This document shows, piece by piece, positions 51,598 through 60,601 of a stretch of DNA of 64,000 bases (position 1 is its first letter; each line of letters begins with the position of its first letter). This DNA comes from Halorussus amylolyticus (lineage in GTDB: Archaea; Halobacteriota; Halobacteria; Halobacteriales; Haladaptataceae): NCBI RefSeq assembly GCF_004143485.2, contig NZ_ML974132.1:198920-262919 (forward strand), read 5' to 3'. Below the pieces are notes generated by a model that saw only the letters and a list, made by a program, of their open reading frames with translations, had not been told where the DNA came from and did not search any database. The position numbers and the translations under genes were made by a program.

Positions 51598-54500
51598 CTA
51601 CTGCTGTTGGAAATAGAACTCCTGTTGGGTGCCGTCCGCCAGCGTGAGCGTCACGGTCACGTCGGCGTTCGCCGCCGAACTCGCGAACTGGAGCGTTCCG
51701 AGGTCGTCGGTGAATCCTCGGAAGTCGATTTCCGCGTCGTCGTCGTCCGAGGCGAGGACGGCCTCCGACCCGCCGTTGTTGCTGTCGCCGACCAGGTTGT
51801 ACGAGGTTCCGTCCGCCTCGAACCGACCGTTCGACCCGCCGCCGCCCCGATTTGCCGCGCCGACTTGGGTCGCCCGGAGAATCGCGAGTTCGTCGCTGTC
51901 GCCGTTGTTTATCCGGACGTTGTTGGCGACGCCGGACGCATCGACCGCGAAGTCCGTGACGGTCACGGTTTCGCTCCCGGCGTTTTCGACGGTGAACGTG
52001 AGTTGCGTCCCGCTGTTCACGCCGTCTGACTCGACCGCCTGTATCGCCTGTCCCGACGAACCGCCGTCTCCGCCGCCGTCGTTCGTCCCGTCGCCGGTCT
52101 CGGTCACGCGTTCGATGTCCACGATGGTTCCCGATTCGTCGTACACCCGGACCGTGATTTCGAACTCGTCGCCGTTGTCCTGATAGGTGTCGAGTTGGTC
52201 CTGTCCGCTCGTCGTCTGGAGCGTGTTCGTCTCGACGGTTTCGCCCGTGTCGAGGTTCTTGTACTCGACCTCGACAGACCCGAACGTCCCGGACGGGTCG
52301 GACACGTCGTAATCAACCTCGAAGTCCGAGTTCCACGGCTCGCTCACGTCGGTCACATCGACGTTGGTGAGGGTCGGACTCGTCGCGTTCGCCAGGAGTT
52401 CGTTTCCGGTAGGCTCGTCGCCGTCCGCGACATCGGTGACGGTCACGTCGTCCACTTTCAGCCCGTCGTTGTCGTACACCCGGTAGATGATTTCGTAGTC
52501 CTGACCGTTTCCGTAGCCGGGTTCGTACGACGCGCGCCCTCGGGATTGGTTGAGTGTCTCGGTCCGGGTCGCCGAGTCGTCGTCGAGGTTCCGGAACTCG
52601 ACCTCGACGCGCCCGAGCGCGTCGCGGTTCGTCACGTTGTACGAGGCGTCGTACACCGCGCCGTCCTCTTGGTCGCTCGCGTCGGTTATCCACCGACCCG
52701 CGAGTTCGGGGTCGGTCGGCGAGCCGAGGTCGTCGTCGTCGCCGGGGTCCACGCTGTCGGCCTCGTCGCGGAGCGAGCGCTCCGCGAGGACGCTCCCGTT
52801 CTCCGCTAGCGCGCGAATCGTGATGTCGTACGTGTCGCCCTCGCCGTATCCGGCGTCGTAGTTGACGGTTCCAACGGTCCCGTTGCTCGGTATCGTCTCG
52901 GTGAGTTCGGTGCTGTTGAGGTTCTCGAACTCGACTTCGACGCCGTCGTACGACGACCACGCGTTCGAAATCTCGTACGAGACGCTGTACTGGGGTTCGT
53001 TCCCGCTCACGTCGGTGTTGTCGGTCACCGACCAGTTCAGTCGGGGGTCGGGACTCGGACCGGGACCGGTCGGCGGGACCACCACATCGACCGTGAGGTT
53101 GTCGGCGTCACCGCCGCTCGCGACGTAGGCGGTGACGGTGCCGTTCCGCTCGGGCACGTCGAGTCTGGTGGTGTTCTCGCCGTCGTCCGTGACGCCGGCC
53201 GTCGGGGATAGCTCCCCGAAGGTGCTGTTGTTCAGTGCGTAATCGGCGGTCGCGCCGGTGAGCGGGTCGCCGTTCTCGGTCACGCTCGCGGTCAGGTTCG
53301 CGGTCGTTCCCTGACTCGCGTTCAGCGTACACCGCGTGAGTTCGAGGTCGCAGTCGAGTCCGTCTCCGGTCGCGTCGGCCCAGTTCACGTCGTACGCGCC
53401 GCCGCCTCCGCCGCCTCCCCCGTCCGTCCCGCTCCCGTCGGTGTTCACCACCGTCAGATTGAAACTCATGTTCTCGCGCGCGCCGGGCGAGAACGTCGCG
53501 CCGTCGGGCACGTCGTCGATGCTGACGTTCACCCGGACGTCCTCGTTCGGGCCGTCGATGTCGGTCGGGCCGTCGTAGCGAATCGTCGCCCGACCCTCGC
53601 CGTCGGTCGCGAGGTTCGTGAGGCCCCGTTGGCTTTCGGACCCCTGCGATGCGATGGTGTCGCCGGTGAGATTCCGGTTCGGACTCGCGAGCGTCGCGTT
53701 CAAGCGCGCGTCCGACACCGGATTGTTGTACCGGTCGCGCACCTCCACGACGAGCGACTGCCCGCTGTTCTCGGCCACGCTCTCGTCGTCGCCCGACGCG
53801 TCGGTGACGTAGTGGGCGCGCTCGCCGGTCACGTCCGACCCCACGCCCACCTTCGCGAGTTCGAGTTCGTAGCGTCCGGGTTCGAGGACGAGTCGGACCG
53901 CGTCTTCCCCGGTCACGTTCTCGACCGCTTGGACGCGGGCGTCGGGGTCCGTCCGGTCGGGGTCGAGTTCGCCGTCGAGGAGTTCCTCCCACTCTCCGGC
54001 GTGGCGACTCGTCGGAATCACGAGCGTCACGTTCTCGTCGGTCTCGTTTTCGACCGTGACGGTTCGCGTCGCGGCGCTCACCGCGCGCACGTCTACGCTC
54101 GCGGCGGCGTTCGACGTCCGCGAATAGCTTCCGTTCACTGCCACGAGCGAGATTCGGTTGCCGTCCACGAGTCGCTGGCCCGCGAGCGTCACGTTCGCGC
54201 TCGCGAACCGATTGTAGAGGACGCTGTTGTCGTAGACGGTCTCCGGTGCGTCCTGATAGCCGTTGTACCGCGGGTCGAAGGTCAGCCCGCGGGTCGAGAA
54301 CCCCCGGGGGTCGCCGGTCCAGTAGTCGCCGACCTCGCCGCTCGCGACCGCGTTGTCCACGGTGAAGTTCGCGGCGGACGTGGTTTCGAGTCTGCCCGCG
54401 GTCGGCGGCGGATTCACGAAGAACGCGCGCTCGGGGTACCGGGTGCTGAGCGACACCACGGCCGACCCGTCGCTTCCGGTCGCCGCGGTCCCGAGGAGTT

Positions 54501-54678
54501 CGTCGCGCAGGTCCTGGAGTTCGCCCTGGACCTGCTGGTGGTGGTTGAACTCCACCTGCTCGTTCTGCTGTGGGACGACCGTGGCCTGGTAGGTCGAGAG
54601 GAGTACTATCAGGACCGCGAACAGTAACACTGTTCCGATCTGGACCGTCACCCCGCGGTCGTCCGTACGGAATCGCAC
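51598..54678 (-). CDS. Large surface protein with pilin-like N-terminus and repeated Ig-like domains
   Basis: The 1026-residue protein starts MRFRTDDRGVTVQIGTVLLF, a class III (type IV pilin-like) signal with cleavage expected near DRG|VTV. The body has NxT/NxS sequons, an invasin-like unit (LVVEVRDRYNNPVSDARLNAT, about 310-400), a Gly-rich linker (about 425) and three repeats of about 110 residues (from about 550) with 'VEVEFxNLxS' and 'GYGxGxxYxI' strands, then a Gly/Ser linker and a C-terminal beta domain. A cell-surface or pilus-associated adhesin is inferred. No prepilin peptidase is near. Confidence 0.75.
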   Translation of the reverse strand: MRFRTDDRGVTVQIGTVLLFAVLIVLLSTYQATVVPQQNEQVEFNHHQQVQGELQDLRDELLGTAATGSDGSAVVSLSTRYPERAFFVNPPPTAGRLETTSAANFTVDNAVASGEVGDYWTGDPRGFSTRGLTFDPRYNGYQDAPETVYDNSVLYNRFASANVTLAGQRLVDGNRISLVAVNGSYSRTSNAAASVDVRAVSAATRTVTVENETDENVTLVIPTSRHAGEWEELLDGELDPDRTDPDARVQAVENVTGEDAVRLVLEPGRYELELAKVGVGSDVTGERAHYVTDASGDDESVAENSGQSLVVEVRDRYNNPVSDARLNATLASPNRNLTGDTIASQGSESQRGLTNLATDGEGRATIRYDGPTDIDGPNEDVRVNVSIDDVPDGATFSPGARENMSFNLTVVNTDGSGTDGGGGGGGGAYDVNWADATGDGLDCDLELTRCTLNASQGTTANLTASVTENGDPLTGATADYALNNSTFGELSPTAGVTDDGENTTRLDVPERNGTVTAYVASGGDADNLTVDVVVPPTGPGPSPDPRLNWSVTDNTDVSGNEPQYSVSYEISNAWSSYDGVEVEFENLNSTELTETIPSNGTVGTVNYDAGYGEGDTYDITIRALAENGSVLAERSLRDEADSVDPGDDDDLGSPTDPELAGRWITDASDQEDGAVYDASYNVTNRDALGRVEVEFRNLDDDSATRTETLNQSRGRASYEPGYGNGQDYEIIYRVYDNDGLKVDDVTVTDVADGDEPTGNELLANATSPTLTNVDVTDVSEPWNSDFEVDYDVSDPSGTFGSVEVEYKNLDTGETVETNTLQTTSGQDQLDTYQDNGDEFEITVRVYDESGTIVDIERVTETGDGTNDGGGDGGSSGQAIQAVESDGVNSGTQLTFTVENAGSETVTVTDFAVDASGVANNVRINNGDSDELAILRATQVGAANRGGGGSNGRFEADGTSYNLVGDSNNGGSEAVLASDDDDAEIDFRGFTDDLGTLQFASSAANADVTVTLTLADGTQQEFYFQQQ

Positions 54679-54739
54679 TACCCGTTCGTTTCAGGGCAGA
54701 CAGTTAAAAATAGCGTCTACTCGGCGTCGTGCCCTCGGT

Positions 54740-55321
54740 TCAGTCCTCGTCTTCCTCGACCACTTCGGGGTCGCTCATCGCGCTCTGGAGGCTGTCGAGA
54801 CCGTTTACCCACTCGGTGACGAGTCCGTATTCGAGCTCTTCTGTCACCGCCATGTCGAGTTCGTCGCCGTCGATGATGCGCGTCCCGGCGGCCGCGACCA
54901 ACCCGAGCGCGGAGTCGAGGTCCTCGGCCTCCTCGGCCCGGCCCGCTTCCACGACGTACTCCTCGACGGTCGCCTCGTCGGCGGGACCGTTCGCGACGTA
55001 CTCCTCGGCGGCGTAGAAGACGCAGACGAGACTCGTCTGGACGCCGTCGATGAGCATCGCCTTCTCGTCGCTCTCGAACTCGACCTCCGAGAGGACGACC
55101 TCCCGGATGTCGGCGAGTTCGCCGAGCGCCTCCTCGTCGTCCACGTCGCCGTCGTCGAACGCGGTGACGATTTTAGCGACGGCGATAGCCACGTCGTCCT
55201 GTAGATTGAGCAGGAGACGGGCCGAGTCCTCGTTCTCCGGGTCGATGTCCTCCTCGCGGATGCGGTCGAGCCAGTTTTGCCAGCGTTCGTCGGAGTAGAA
55301 CTCCTCCGGGGGCGCGCTCAT
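54740..55321 (-). CDS. DUF2150 family archaeal protein
   Basis: The 193-residue acidic, helical protein starts MSAPPEEFYSDERWQNWLDRI and has LLLNLQDDVAIAVAKIVTAFDDG, typical of DUF2150. Function unknown. The ATG at 55321 is preferred over 55348 because a TTTAT box then falls about 27-30 nt upstream. The gene lies downstream of the TatD-like gene on the same strand. Confidence 0.75.
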   Translation of the reverse strand: MSAPPEEFYSDERWQNWLDRIREEDIDPENEDSARLLLNLQDDVAIAVAKIVTAFDDGDVDDEEALGELADIREVVLSEVEFESDEKAMLIDGVQTSLVCVFYAAEEYVANGPADEATVEEYVVEAGRAEEAEDLDSALGLVAAAGTRIIDGDELDMAVTEELEYGLVTEWVNGLDSLQSAMSDPEVVEEDED

Positions 55322-55418
55322 ATCATCTTCGAACGTTGCGCGACTCATAAATCCTGCGAGGCTGAGTTCGCCGTGTGAAACTGTCGCTTTGTGATATTCG
55401 GCCGTGTTCGGCGCTCTG

Positions 55419-56291
55419 CTACCGTTCCAGCGTCGATTCGGACCGGTTCAGTGTCGATTCGGTGTCGATGTCGTACACGCGCGCTGGCGTCTCGACGTGG
55501 GCGGTTCGAATCGCGTCGTCGTACCCTTCTTCGCGGAGCCACCGGACCCGACGGGGCACCGTCTTGGGCCCCATAACCGCACCGGGGCGGTCGGGGTCGT
55601 CCACGAAGTCGGTCTCCATCAGGAAGGGGTCGCCGCCCTCGGCGGCGACTTCGAGGCGGTCCCTTTCGCTCATCACGCTCGGGGTCGGTCCGGCGAGTCG
55701 CCCCCCGGCGTAGTGCTTGACGACCTTCTCGCGCGCGAGTCCCGCGTCGGCGGCCCAGTCGGCGATTTCGGTCAGGTCCTCGCTCGCCTCGGTGTGGAGT
55801 TGGACCGCACAGTCGTTCGCCGCGCCGAGCGCGAGGCCGTGCCGGAGGACCGCGTTCGACGCCTCCCACACCGACTCCGAGACTTCGTAGTGCGGGCGAC
55901 CGGTCTTGAGCGCGAGTGCGTCACCCGCGGCAACGTACTCGGCCGCGCGGTCGAGTCCGGCCGCCATCAGGTCGCGGGCCTCGTCGGGCGCGAACCCCCG
56001 GTCGTCCACCAACTTCGAGACGAGACCGGGGTGGACGCCCAGCACGGGCCACGCTCGACCGTCTAAGATTTTGTTCGCGCGTGCGACCACGTCGAGCGTC
56101 GTCTCGAAGACCGGCCGGAAGTCGGCTCCCTCGTCGGGTTCGACGCCGAGAAGCCACGAGGGCTTGTTCACCACGAGCAGGTGGGTGCCGCCGCTCCGCG
56201 CGAAGTCCTTCACGGCCTCGACTCCCCGGCCGTGGTCGGGGTCGAGGTGGAGGTGATTGTCGAGGACGGGCGTTCCGAGGTCGTCGTTCAT
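55419..56291 (-). CDS. TatD-family metal-dependent hydrolase
   Basis: The 290-residue TIM-barrel protein has VLDNHLHLDPDHG (HxH), GVHPGLV, ALKTGRPHYEV, VQLHTEAS (His), VKHYAGGRLAG and FLMETDFVDDP (Asp), the full TatD metal-ligand set. The family are divalent-metal nucleases or esterases; the substrate here is unknown. It is divergent from the gene at 56706 across the gap with element copy C. Confidence 0.8.
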   Translation of the reverse strand: MNDDLGTPVLDNHLHLDPDHGRGVEAVKDFARSGGTHLLVVNKPSWLLGVEPDEGADFRPVFETTLDVVARANKILDGRAWPVLGVHPGLVSKLVDDRGFAPDEARDLMAAGLDRAAEYVAAGDALALKTGRPHYEVSESVWEASNAVLRHGLALGAANDCAVQLHTEASEDLTEIADWAADAGLAREKVVKHYAGGRLAGPTPSVMSERDRLEVAAEGGDPFLMETDFVDDPDRPGAVMGPKTVPRRVRWLREEGYDDAIRTAHVETPARVYDIDTESTLNRSESTLER

Positions 56292-56421
56292 GCGCGTGGA
56301 TTCGGGGTCGAAGGTGGAAAATTCGGTGGTTTCGATGTGGCGGTTCGCACGCCAATTGTAGATTCTCTTGCGAAAATTCGTGGTGAGTACGCACCGAAGA
56401 CGGCGGAATTACCAACAGCCA

Positions 56422-56590
56422 GAAAGCCCCCGCCCGGTCGCGGTCGCTGTGCAGGATATTTGCGCCTCTCCGCACCGGAAGACAAACAACGTCTTCCGAG
56501 GTCACCCTCGCTTCGCTCGCGTGACCACCGCCCGGCGCAAATAGTGGCCTGCACAGGCGACTACATAAACGCGACCGGGCGGCCCCTTTC
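56422..56590. ncRNA. Structured intergenic element, copy C
   Basis: It has the same ends, 13-bp outer stem and CCC/CCC loop. Helix 2 is TGTGCAGG/CCTGCACA with the bulged G, and helix 3 is TATTTGCGCC/GGCGCAAATA. The apical loop keeps CTCCGCACCG but is expanded by two extra hairpins (GGAAGAC/GTCTTCC and GGTCAC/GTGACC), making this copy 45 bp longer. The satellite hairpin CCGAT/ATCGG is at 56602-56617. It fills most of the 414-bp gap between tatD-like and the gene at 56706. Confidence 0.6.
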
Positions 56591-56705
56591 ATTCCTCCCC
56601 ACCGATTGTGTCATCGGCCGTTTCCGGCAGCCGTGTCACCGAGCGAAGTCGTCTGCAAATGCGACCAACGAGGCGCTCAAGAGCCTCGGGCACACAGATT
56701 CACGC

Positions 56706-57134
56706 ATGGACTTCGAGGACACTGACCCCCGCCGGATTCGGTCGCTCGCGGTCACGACCGACGACGTGGTGGCGGCCTACGAGGCGCGCCAGCGGAGCGC
56801 GCGCCGGACGGTCCTCCGGGCGAATCCGCCGCTCTCGGGTCGGATGCGCGCCCGACTACACGTCGCGGACGCCGAGGTCGAGGAAACCGACGCCATCCAC
56901 CTCGACCCGGCGCGCCTCGTCAGCTCGGACGTTCCGGCGTACCCCTCGCCCGACGACACCGAGGACGCGCTCCGGGCCGACCCCGACGCTGAGTTCTCTG
57001 TCGAGCGCCACCGCGAGCGCCACGTCGCAGCGGTCGAGGCGTGGCGCGAAGCGGTCGCGTCGTCGGTCGTCGAGTCGGTCGAACTCCGGGTCGGCGACGA
57101 GACCCACGCGGTCGAAATCAAGACGCTCGGGTGA
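56706..57134 (+). CDS. Haloarchaeal hypothetical protein
   Basis: The 142-residue protein starts MDFEDTDPRRIRSLAVTTDDV. Conserved-looking parts are VVAAYEARQRSARRTVLRANPP and RHVAAVEAWREAV; it is helical with an acidic middle. No family is recognised. Its stop abuts the stop of the NYN gene (57134/57135) with no gap. Confidence 0.6.
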   Translation: MDFEDTDPRRIRSLAVTTDDVVAAYEARQRSARRTVLRANPPLSGRMRARLHVADAEVEETDAIHLDPARLVSSDVPAYPSPDDTEDALRADPDAEFSVERHRERHVAAVEAWREAVASSVVESVELRVGDETHAVEIKTLG

Positions 57135-57578
57135 CTACTCCTCCAGCACGTACGCTTCGTGGGCCGCGTTCCTGAGAGCGTCCGACCGGCCGTGTTCGCC
57201 CGGCGCGATTGCGACCGTCTCGACGCCGTTCCGGGCCGCCTTTTCGAGGACCGGCTTGAAGTCGGTGTCGCGCGAGGCGATTGCGAGCACGTCGAGGCCG
57301 TCGGTGAGCGCGAACTCGGTGGCGTCCACCGCGAGCTTCACGTCCACGTCGCCGCTGGTCACGACGACTTCGAAGCCGCGGGCTTCGGCGGCCTGAATCA
57401 GTCCGGGGGTCGCGTGTTCGTCCACGTAGAGTCGCGTCACCGCCAATCGGCCGAGTTCCTCGGCCGCGGTGCGCACGTCGTCCAAATCCACGTCGAACTC
57501 CTCCCGGAGGACGTTCGGGCCGTCCACGAACAGCGCGACGGTCGTCTTCTCGGAGAAGAGCGAGCCCAACGGTTGCAT
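57135..57578 (-). CDS. NYN-domain protein, TIGR00288 type
   Basis: The 147-residue protein has the NYN/PIN-like fold: VALFVDGPNVLREEFDVD (first Asp), VVVTSGDVDVKLAVDATEFAL (second acidic site) and LDVLAIASRDTDFKPVLEKA (third), so a metal-dependent ribonuclease is likely. The ATG at 57578 starts the conserved part. It is divergent from the halolysin gene and converges on the hypothetical gene. Confidence 0.85.
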   Translation of the reverse strand: MQPLGSLFSEKTTVALFVDGPNVLREEFDVDLDDVRTAAEELGRLAVTRLYVDEHATPGLIQAAEARGFEVVVTSGDVDVKLAVDATEFALTDGLDVLAIASRDTDFKPVLEKAARNGVETVAIAPGEHGRSDALRNAAHEAYVLEE

Positions 57579-57729
57579 GCGCGGACGTAGCGGGCGTTCG
57601 GCTATAGCCGTGGCGGTCCGCACTCGTCGTCGGTGTCGCACTCCGGTTCCCCGTTCTTGATTTTATGCCAACATATTTAAAATCAGTAAATTAGTATTGA
57701 AATAACATTTTATTTCGCAATAGATAAGA

Positions 57730-57737
57730 TTTAAATA
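57730..57737 (+). promoter_or_regulatory. TATA box of the halolysin gene
   Basis: TTTAAATA lies about 32 nt before the ATG at 57765, inside an AT-rich stretch (57660-57740). Confidence 0.6.
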
Positions 57738-57764
57738 ACTACGGTTGCATTCGTAGGATGTAGT

Positions 57765-59402
57765 ATGTCAGACGACAGCACACAGCGGTTCAATCGCCGT
57801 AGTTTCCTGAAAGCGACGGGTGTGGCCGGTGCGGCTGCCGCACTCGGTGGCGTCACGGCAGCGACTCCCGGCCGAGACCCCGGCCCGAAAGAGAACGAGA
57901 TTCTCGTGGGTGTTTCGGCTGGCGCAGGCGACATCGAGGGAAAAGTCACCTCGCACGTCCCCGGCAACGCCGAAGTCGTTCACAAGAACGAGAAGCTTCG
58001 GTACGTCGCCGTGAAGTTCCCCGAGCAGGCCCCCGAGACGGCCCAGGAGAACTTCATCGAGGCCATCACGAAGAAGGACGGCATCAAGTACGCGGAGGTC
58101 AACGAGACTCTCGAGGCCCAGTACACCCCGAGCGACCCCGACTTCGGTGACCAGTACGCGCCCCAGCAGGTCGGCTCCGACCAGGCGTGGGACACCACGC
58201 TCGGTGACTCGGACGTCACCATCGCGGTCGTGGACACCGGCGCGCAGTACGACCACCCGGACCTCGAAGCCAACTTCAAGTCCAACCCCGGTCAGGACTT
58301 CGCCGACGGCGACGACGACCCGTACCCGGACGCGCCCAACGACGAGTACCACGGTACGCACGTCGCTGGCTGTGCGGCCGCAGTCGTGGACAACGACACC
58401 GGCGTCGCTGGGCAGGGTAACTCCTCGCTCATCAACGGCCGCGCGCTCGACGAGTCCGGCGGCGGTTCGACCGCCGACATCGCGGACGCCGTCGAGTGGG
58501 CCGCAGACCAGGGCGCGGACATCATCAACCTCTCGCTCGGTGGCGGCGGCTACACCGACACGATGAAAAACGCCGTGTCGTATGCGACCGACAACGGCGC
58601 GCTCGTCATGGCCGCGGCGGGCAACAGCGGTTCGCAGGGCGTCAGCTACCCCGCGGCGTACGAGGAGTGTGTCGCGGTTTCGGCGGTGGACGACAGCGAG
58701 AACCTCGCGTCGTTCTCCCAGTACGGTTCGAGCGTCGAACTCACCGCACCGGGCGTGGACGTGCTCTCGACCACGACCGAGGAGCGCGGTTCCTACGAGA
58801 CGCTGTCGGGCACCTCGATGGCGACTCCGGTCGCGTCCGGAGTCGCCGGTCTGACGCTCGCCCAGTGGGACCTCTCGAACGCCGACCTCCGCGCCCACCT
58901 CAAGGACACTGCGAAGGATATCGGACTGTCGGACGACGAGCAGGGTAGCGGTCAAGTCGATGCCTACGCCGCGGTCACCACTGAACCCGGCAGCGGCGGC
59001 GACGACCCGGACGACCCCGATGACCCGGACGACCCGGACGACCCCGATGACCCGGACGACCCGGACGACCCCGATGACGGCGACGAGACGAGCGAGACGC
59101 TCAGTGACTCGCTGTCGAGCTACTACGACTACGACGACTACACGTGGTCGTGGGAGTACAGCAGCCCGAGCCGAATCGAAGTCGTGCTCGACGGTCCGAG
59201 CGACGCCGACTTCGACCTCTACGTCAACGAGGGCACCACGCAGAACGCCTCGCCCGACAACTACGACTACCGCTCCATCAGCACGAACAGCCAGGAGACC
59301 ATCACCATCGAGAACCCCGACACCTCGACGGAACTCCAGATCAACGTGGACTCCTACAGCGGGTCGGGTAGCTACGACGTGACCATCACCGAGACCAACT
59401 AA
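57765..59402 (+). CDS. Tat-exported subtilisin-like protease (halolysin type)
   Basis: The 545-residue protein has a Tat signal (FNRRSFLKATG, Arg11-Arg12), an inhibitor-like propeptide (about 36-120), an S8 catalytic domain with Asp157 (AVVDTGAQYDHPD), His196 (YHGTHVAG), Asn287 (AAAGNSG) and Ser351 (LSGTSMATP), an Asp-Asp-Pro repeat linker and a C-terminal PPC-like beta domain (about 440-545). It is expected to be secreted folded and active in high salt. A T6 run at 59432 ends the transcript. Confidence 0.93.
   Translation: MSDDSTQRFNRRSFLKATGVAGAAAALGGVTAATPGRDPGPKENEILVGVSAGAGDIEGKVTSHVPGNAEVVHKNEKLRYVAVKFPEQAPETAQENFIEAITKKDGIKYAEVNETLEAQYTPSDPDFGDQYAPQQVGSDQAWDTTLGDSDVTIAVVDTGAQYDHPDLEANFKSNPGQDFADGDDDPYPDAPNDEYHGTHVAGCAAAVVDNDTGVAGQGNSSLINGRALDESGGGSTADIADAVEWAADQGADIINLSLGGGGYTDTMKNAVSYATDNGALVMAAAGNSGSQGVSYPAAYEECVAVSAVDDSENLASFSQYGSSVELTAPGVDVLSTTTEERGSYETLSGTSMATPVASGVAGLTLAQWDLSNADLRAHLKDTAKDIGLSDDEQGSGQVDAYAAVTTEPGSGGDDPDDPDDPDDPDDPDDPDDPDDPDDGDETSETLSDSLSSYYDYDDYTWSWEYSSPSRIEVVLDGPSDADFDLYVNEGTTQNASPDNYDYRSISTNSQETITIENPDTSTELQINVDSYSGSGSYDVTITETN
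59004..59075 (+). repeat. 27-bp minisatellite encoding the DDP linker
   Basis: One partial and two complete identical 27-bp units encode DPDDPDDPD blocks between the protease and PPC domains. Copy number probably varies between strains by slippage, changing linker length. Confidence 0.75.
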
Positions 59403-59431
59403 TCGGGTTTCGGTTCGCGACGGTTCCCCAC

Positions 59432-59437
59432 TTTTTT
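59432..59437 (+). terminator. T6 terminator after the halolysin gene
   Basis: Six T occur 30-35 nt past the halolysin stop. Confidence 0.45.
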
Positions 59438-59571
59438 GCGGACTGAGTCGAGTCGTTCGAGCGGTATCGCCAAGCCCGGGTTCCACATCGGTGCCGTCCC
59501 AACGTTCAAGTACGAAACCGACCCCAACTCGGAGCGACCGGCGCGTAGAACGCACCTGCCGGTCCGATACC

Positions 59572-59829
59572 ATGACGAACTGTCACAACTGCGGTCACGC
59601 CGGTCCGTTCGTACTGCTCGCCGAATTCGCGCTCGCGGTCCCGAGCGACCCGTCTGACATCGAAGCGTCGGTTCGCGCGCCCCCGAACGGCGGGGACGCC
59701 GCGCTCGCCGACCTCCGGAGTCGCGGCGACTGCTCGCTCGCGGTCCAGTGTCCGACCTGCGACAGCACCGCGGTGGGCGTCTCGGCGACCGAACTGCTCG
59801 CGCGCTACGGGTCGAGCACTACGTCGTAG
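59572..59829 (+). CDS. Small zinc-ribbon-like protein
   Basis: The 85-residue protein has two CxxC pairs, MTNCHNCGHAGPF at the N-terminus and LAVQCPTCDSTAV near residue 62, the pattern of a zinc ribbon or CPxCG-type finger with a long acidic insert. The ATG at 59572 starts at the first pair. It overlaps the 3' end of the convergent gene by 25 nt. Nucleic-acid or protein binding is inferred. Confidence 0.7.
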   Translation: MTNCHNCGHAGPFVLLAEFALAVPSDPSDIEASVRAPPNGGDAALADLRSRGDCSLAVQCPTCDSTAVGVSATELLARYGSSTTS

Positions 59830-60239
59830 CGGTCGGCGACCGCCCCACCACTCTCGTTGGTCCAGACCACCAGCGGCGCGTCCGCCTCGCGAGCGACTTC
59901 CGTGAGGCGGCGTTCGAGGCGGTCGGCGACCTCCTCGGCCCACCACGACGCGATTTGGTCGCGGTCGCAGAGCCACACCGTCGTCGGGTCGCGCTCGTGG
60001 GCCAACTCCGCCACGCAGTCGGCGGCACGACGGACATCTGCGCCGTCGTATCGCCGCACCGTCCGGCCGCTCGGAACCTCGGCGGTCACGTACAGCGGCG
60101 CGCGTCGCCGGGTCGCGCCGAGCGACGCGGCGACGCCCGGCGCGACCGTGACTGTGTTCGGCGGCCGGGGCGGCGCCGAACCCCGGACGAGCGCGGTTTG
60201 CCCGCCGCTTTCGTACAGCACACGCCTGAGTTGTTTCAT
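59805..60239 (-). CDS. Haloarchaeal hypothetical protein
   Basis: The 144-residue protein starts MKQLRRVLYESGGQTALVRG. It has mixed alpha/beta composition with ERDPTTVWLCDRDQIASWWAEEVADRLERRL near the C-terminus; no motif is recognised. The ATG at 60239 is preferred over 60260. Its end overlaps the zinc-ribbon gene on the opposite strand. Confidence 0.6.
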   Translation of the reverse strand: MKQLRRVLYESGGQTALVRGSAPPRPPNTVTVAPGVAASLGATRRRAPLYVTAEVPSGRTVRRYDGADVRRAADCVAELAHERDPTTVWLCDRDQIASWWAEEVADRLERRLTEVAREADAPLVVWTNESGGAVADRYDVVLDP

Positions 60240-60267
60240 AGTCTTTCCCGTCATTATCAACTATCTC

Positions 60268-60299
60268 GTCGGAATAGCTAAGAATCCATAACAGTACCG
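60268..60299 (+). promoter_or_regulatory. Conserved upstream block of AbrB-like gene 1
   Basis: Thirty of 32 bases match the block at 60551-60582, with core AATAGCTAAGAATCCATAA. It ends exactly 19 nt before the ATG, as in the second copy. It probably contains the promoter (TATA/BRE) and perhaps the target of the AbrB-like protein itself. Confidence 0.6.
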
Positions 60300-60318
60300 A
60301 TTTCGAAATTATTCGTGA

Positions 60319-60507
60319 ATGAGTTCCGACGAATCAACCCACTCCGACGACGAAATACTCGGCGTGACGACGATTTCGGACCGCTGGCGAATCAGCCTCA
60401 TCAAAGACGTTCGAAACGCGTTCGCGGAGTCGGACGTCGAGGTAGAGGAAGGTGACAAGCTCGTGTACAGACTCAAAGACGGGCAAATCGTCATCGAATC
60501 CGCGTAA
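60319..60507 (+). CDS. AbrB-like mini-protein 1
   Basis: The 62-residue protein has the swapped-hairpin pattern ILGVTTISDRWRISLIKDVR then EEGDKLVYRLKDGQIVIE, as in AbrB/MazE domains, with SLIK in place of the usual TIPK. An acidic leader (MSSDESTHSDDE) precedes it. A near-identical paralogue follows 94 nt downstream with the same upstream block. A homo- or hetero-oligomeric DNA-binding regulator is likely. Confidence 0.75.
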   Translation: MSSDESTHSDDEILGVTTISDRWRISLIKDVRNAFAESDVEVEEGDKLVYRLKDGQIVIESA

Positions 60508-60550
60508 ACTCCGTGAAACTGTCGGCGAACTGCCGACCGTAGTCTTGATA

Positions 60551-60582
60551 GTCGAAATAGCTAAGAATCCATAATAGTACCG
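60551..60582 (+). promoter_or_regulatory. Conserved upstream block of AbrB-like gene 2
   Basis: Same block as 60268-60299 with two substitutions and the same 19-nt distance to the ATG. Conservation of non-coding sequence beyond a simple TATA box suggests a bound factor or a recent duplication. Confidence 0.6.
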
Positions 60583-60601
60583 CGGCCGAAGCTACTGGTA
60601 G

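Noticed and set aside
57768-59573. 601-codon minus-strand frame over the halolysin gene
   Set aside because: Antisense shadow of a gene with complete catalytic triad.
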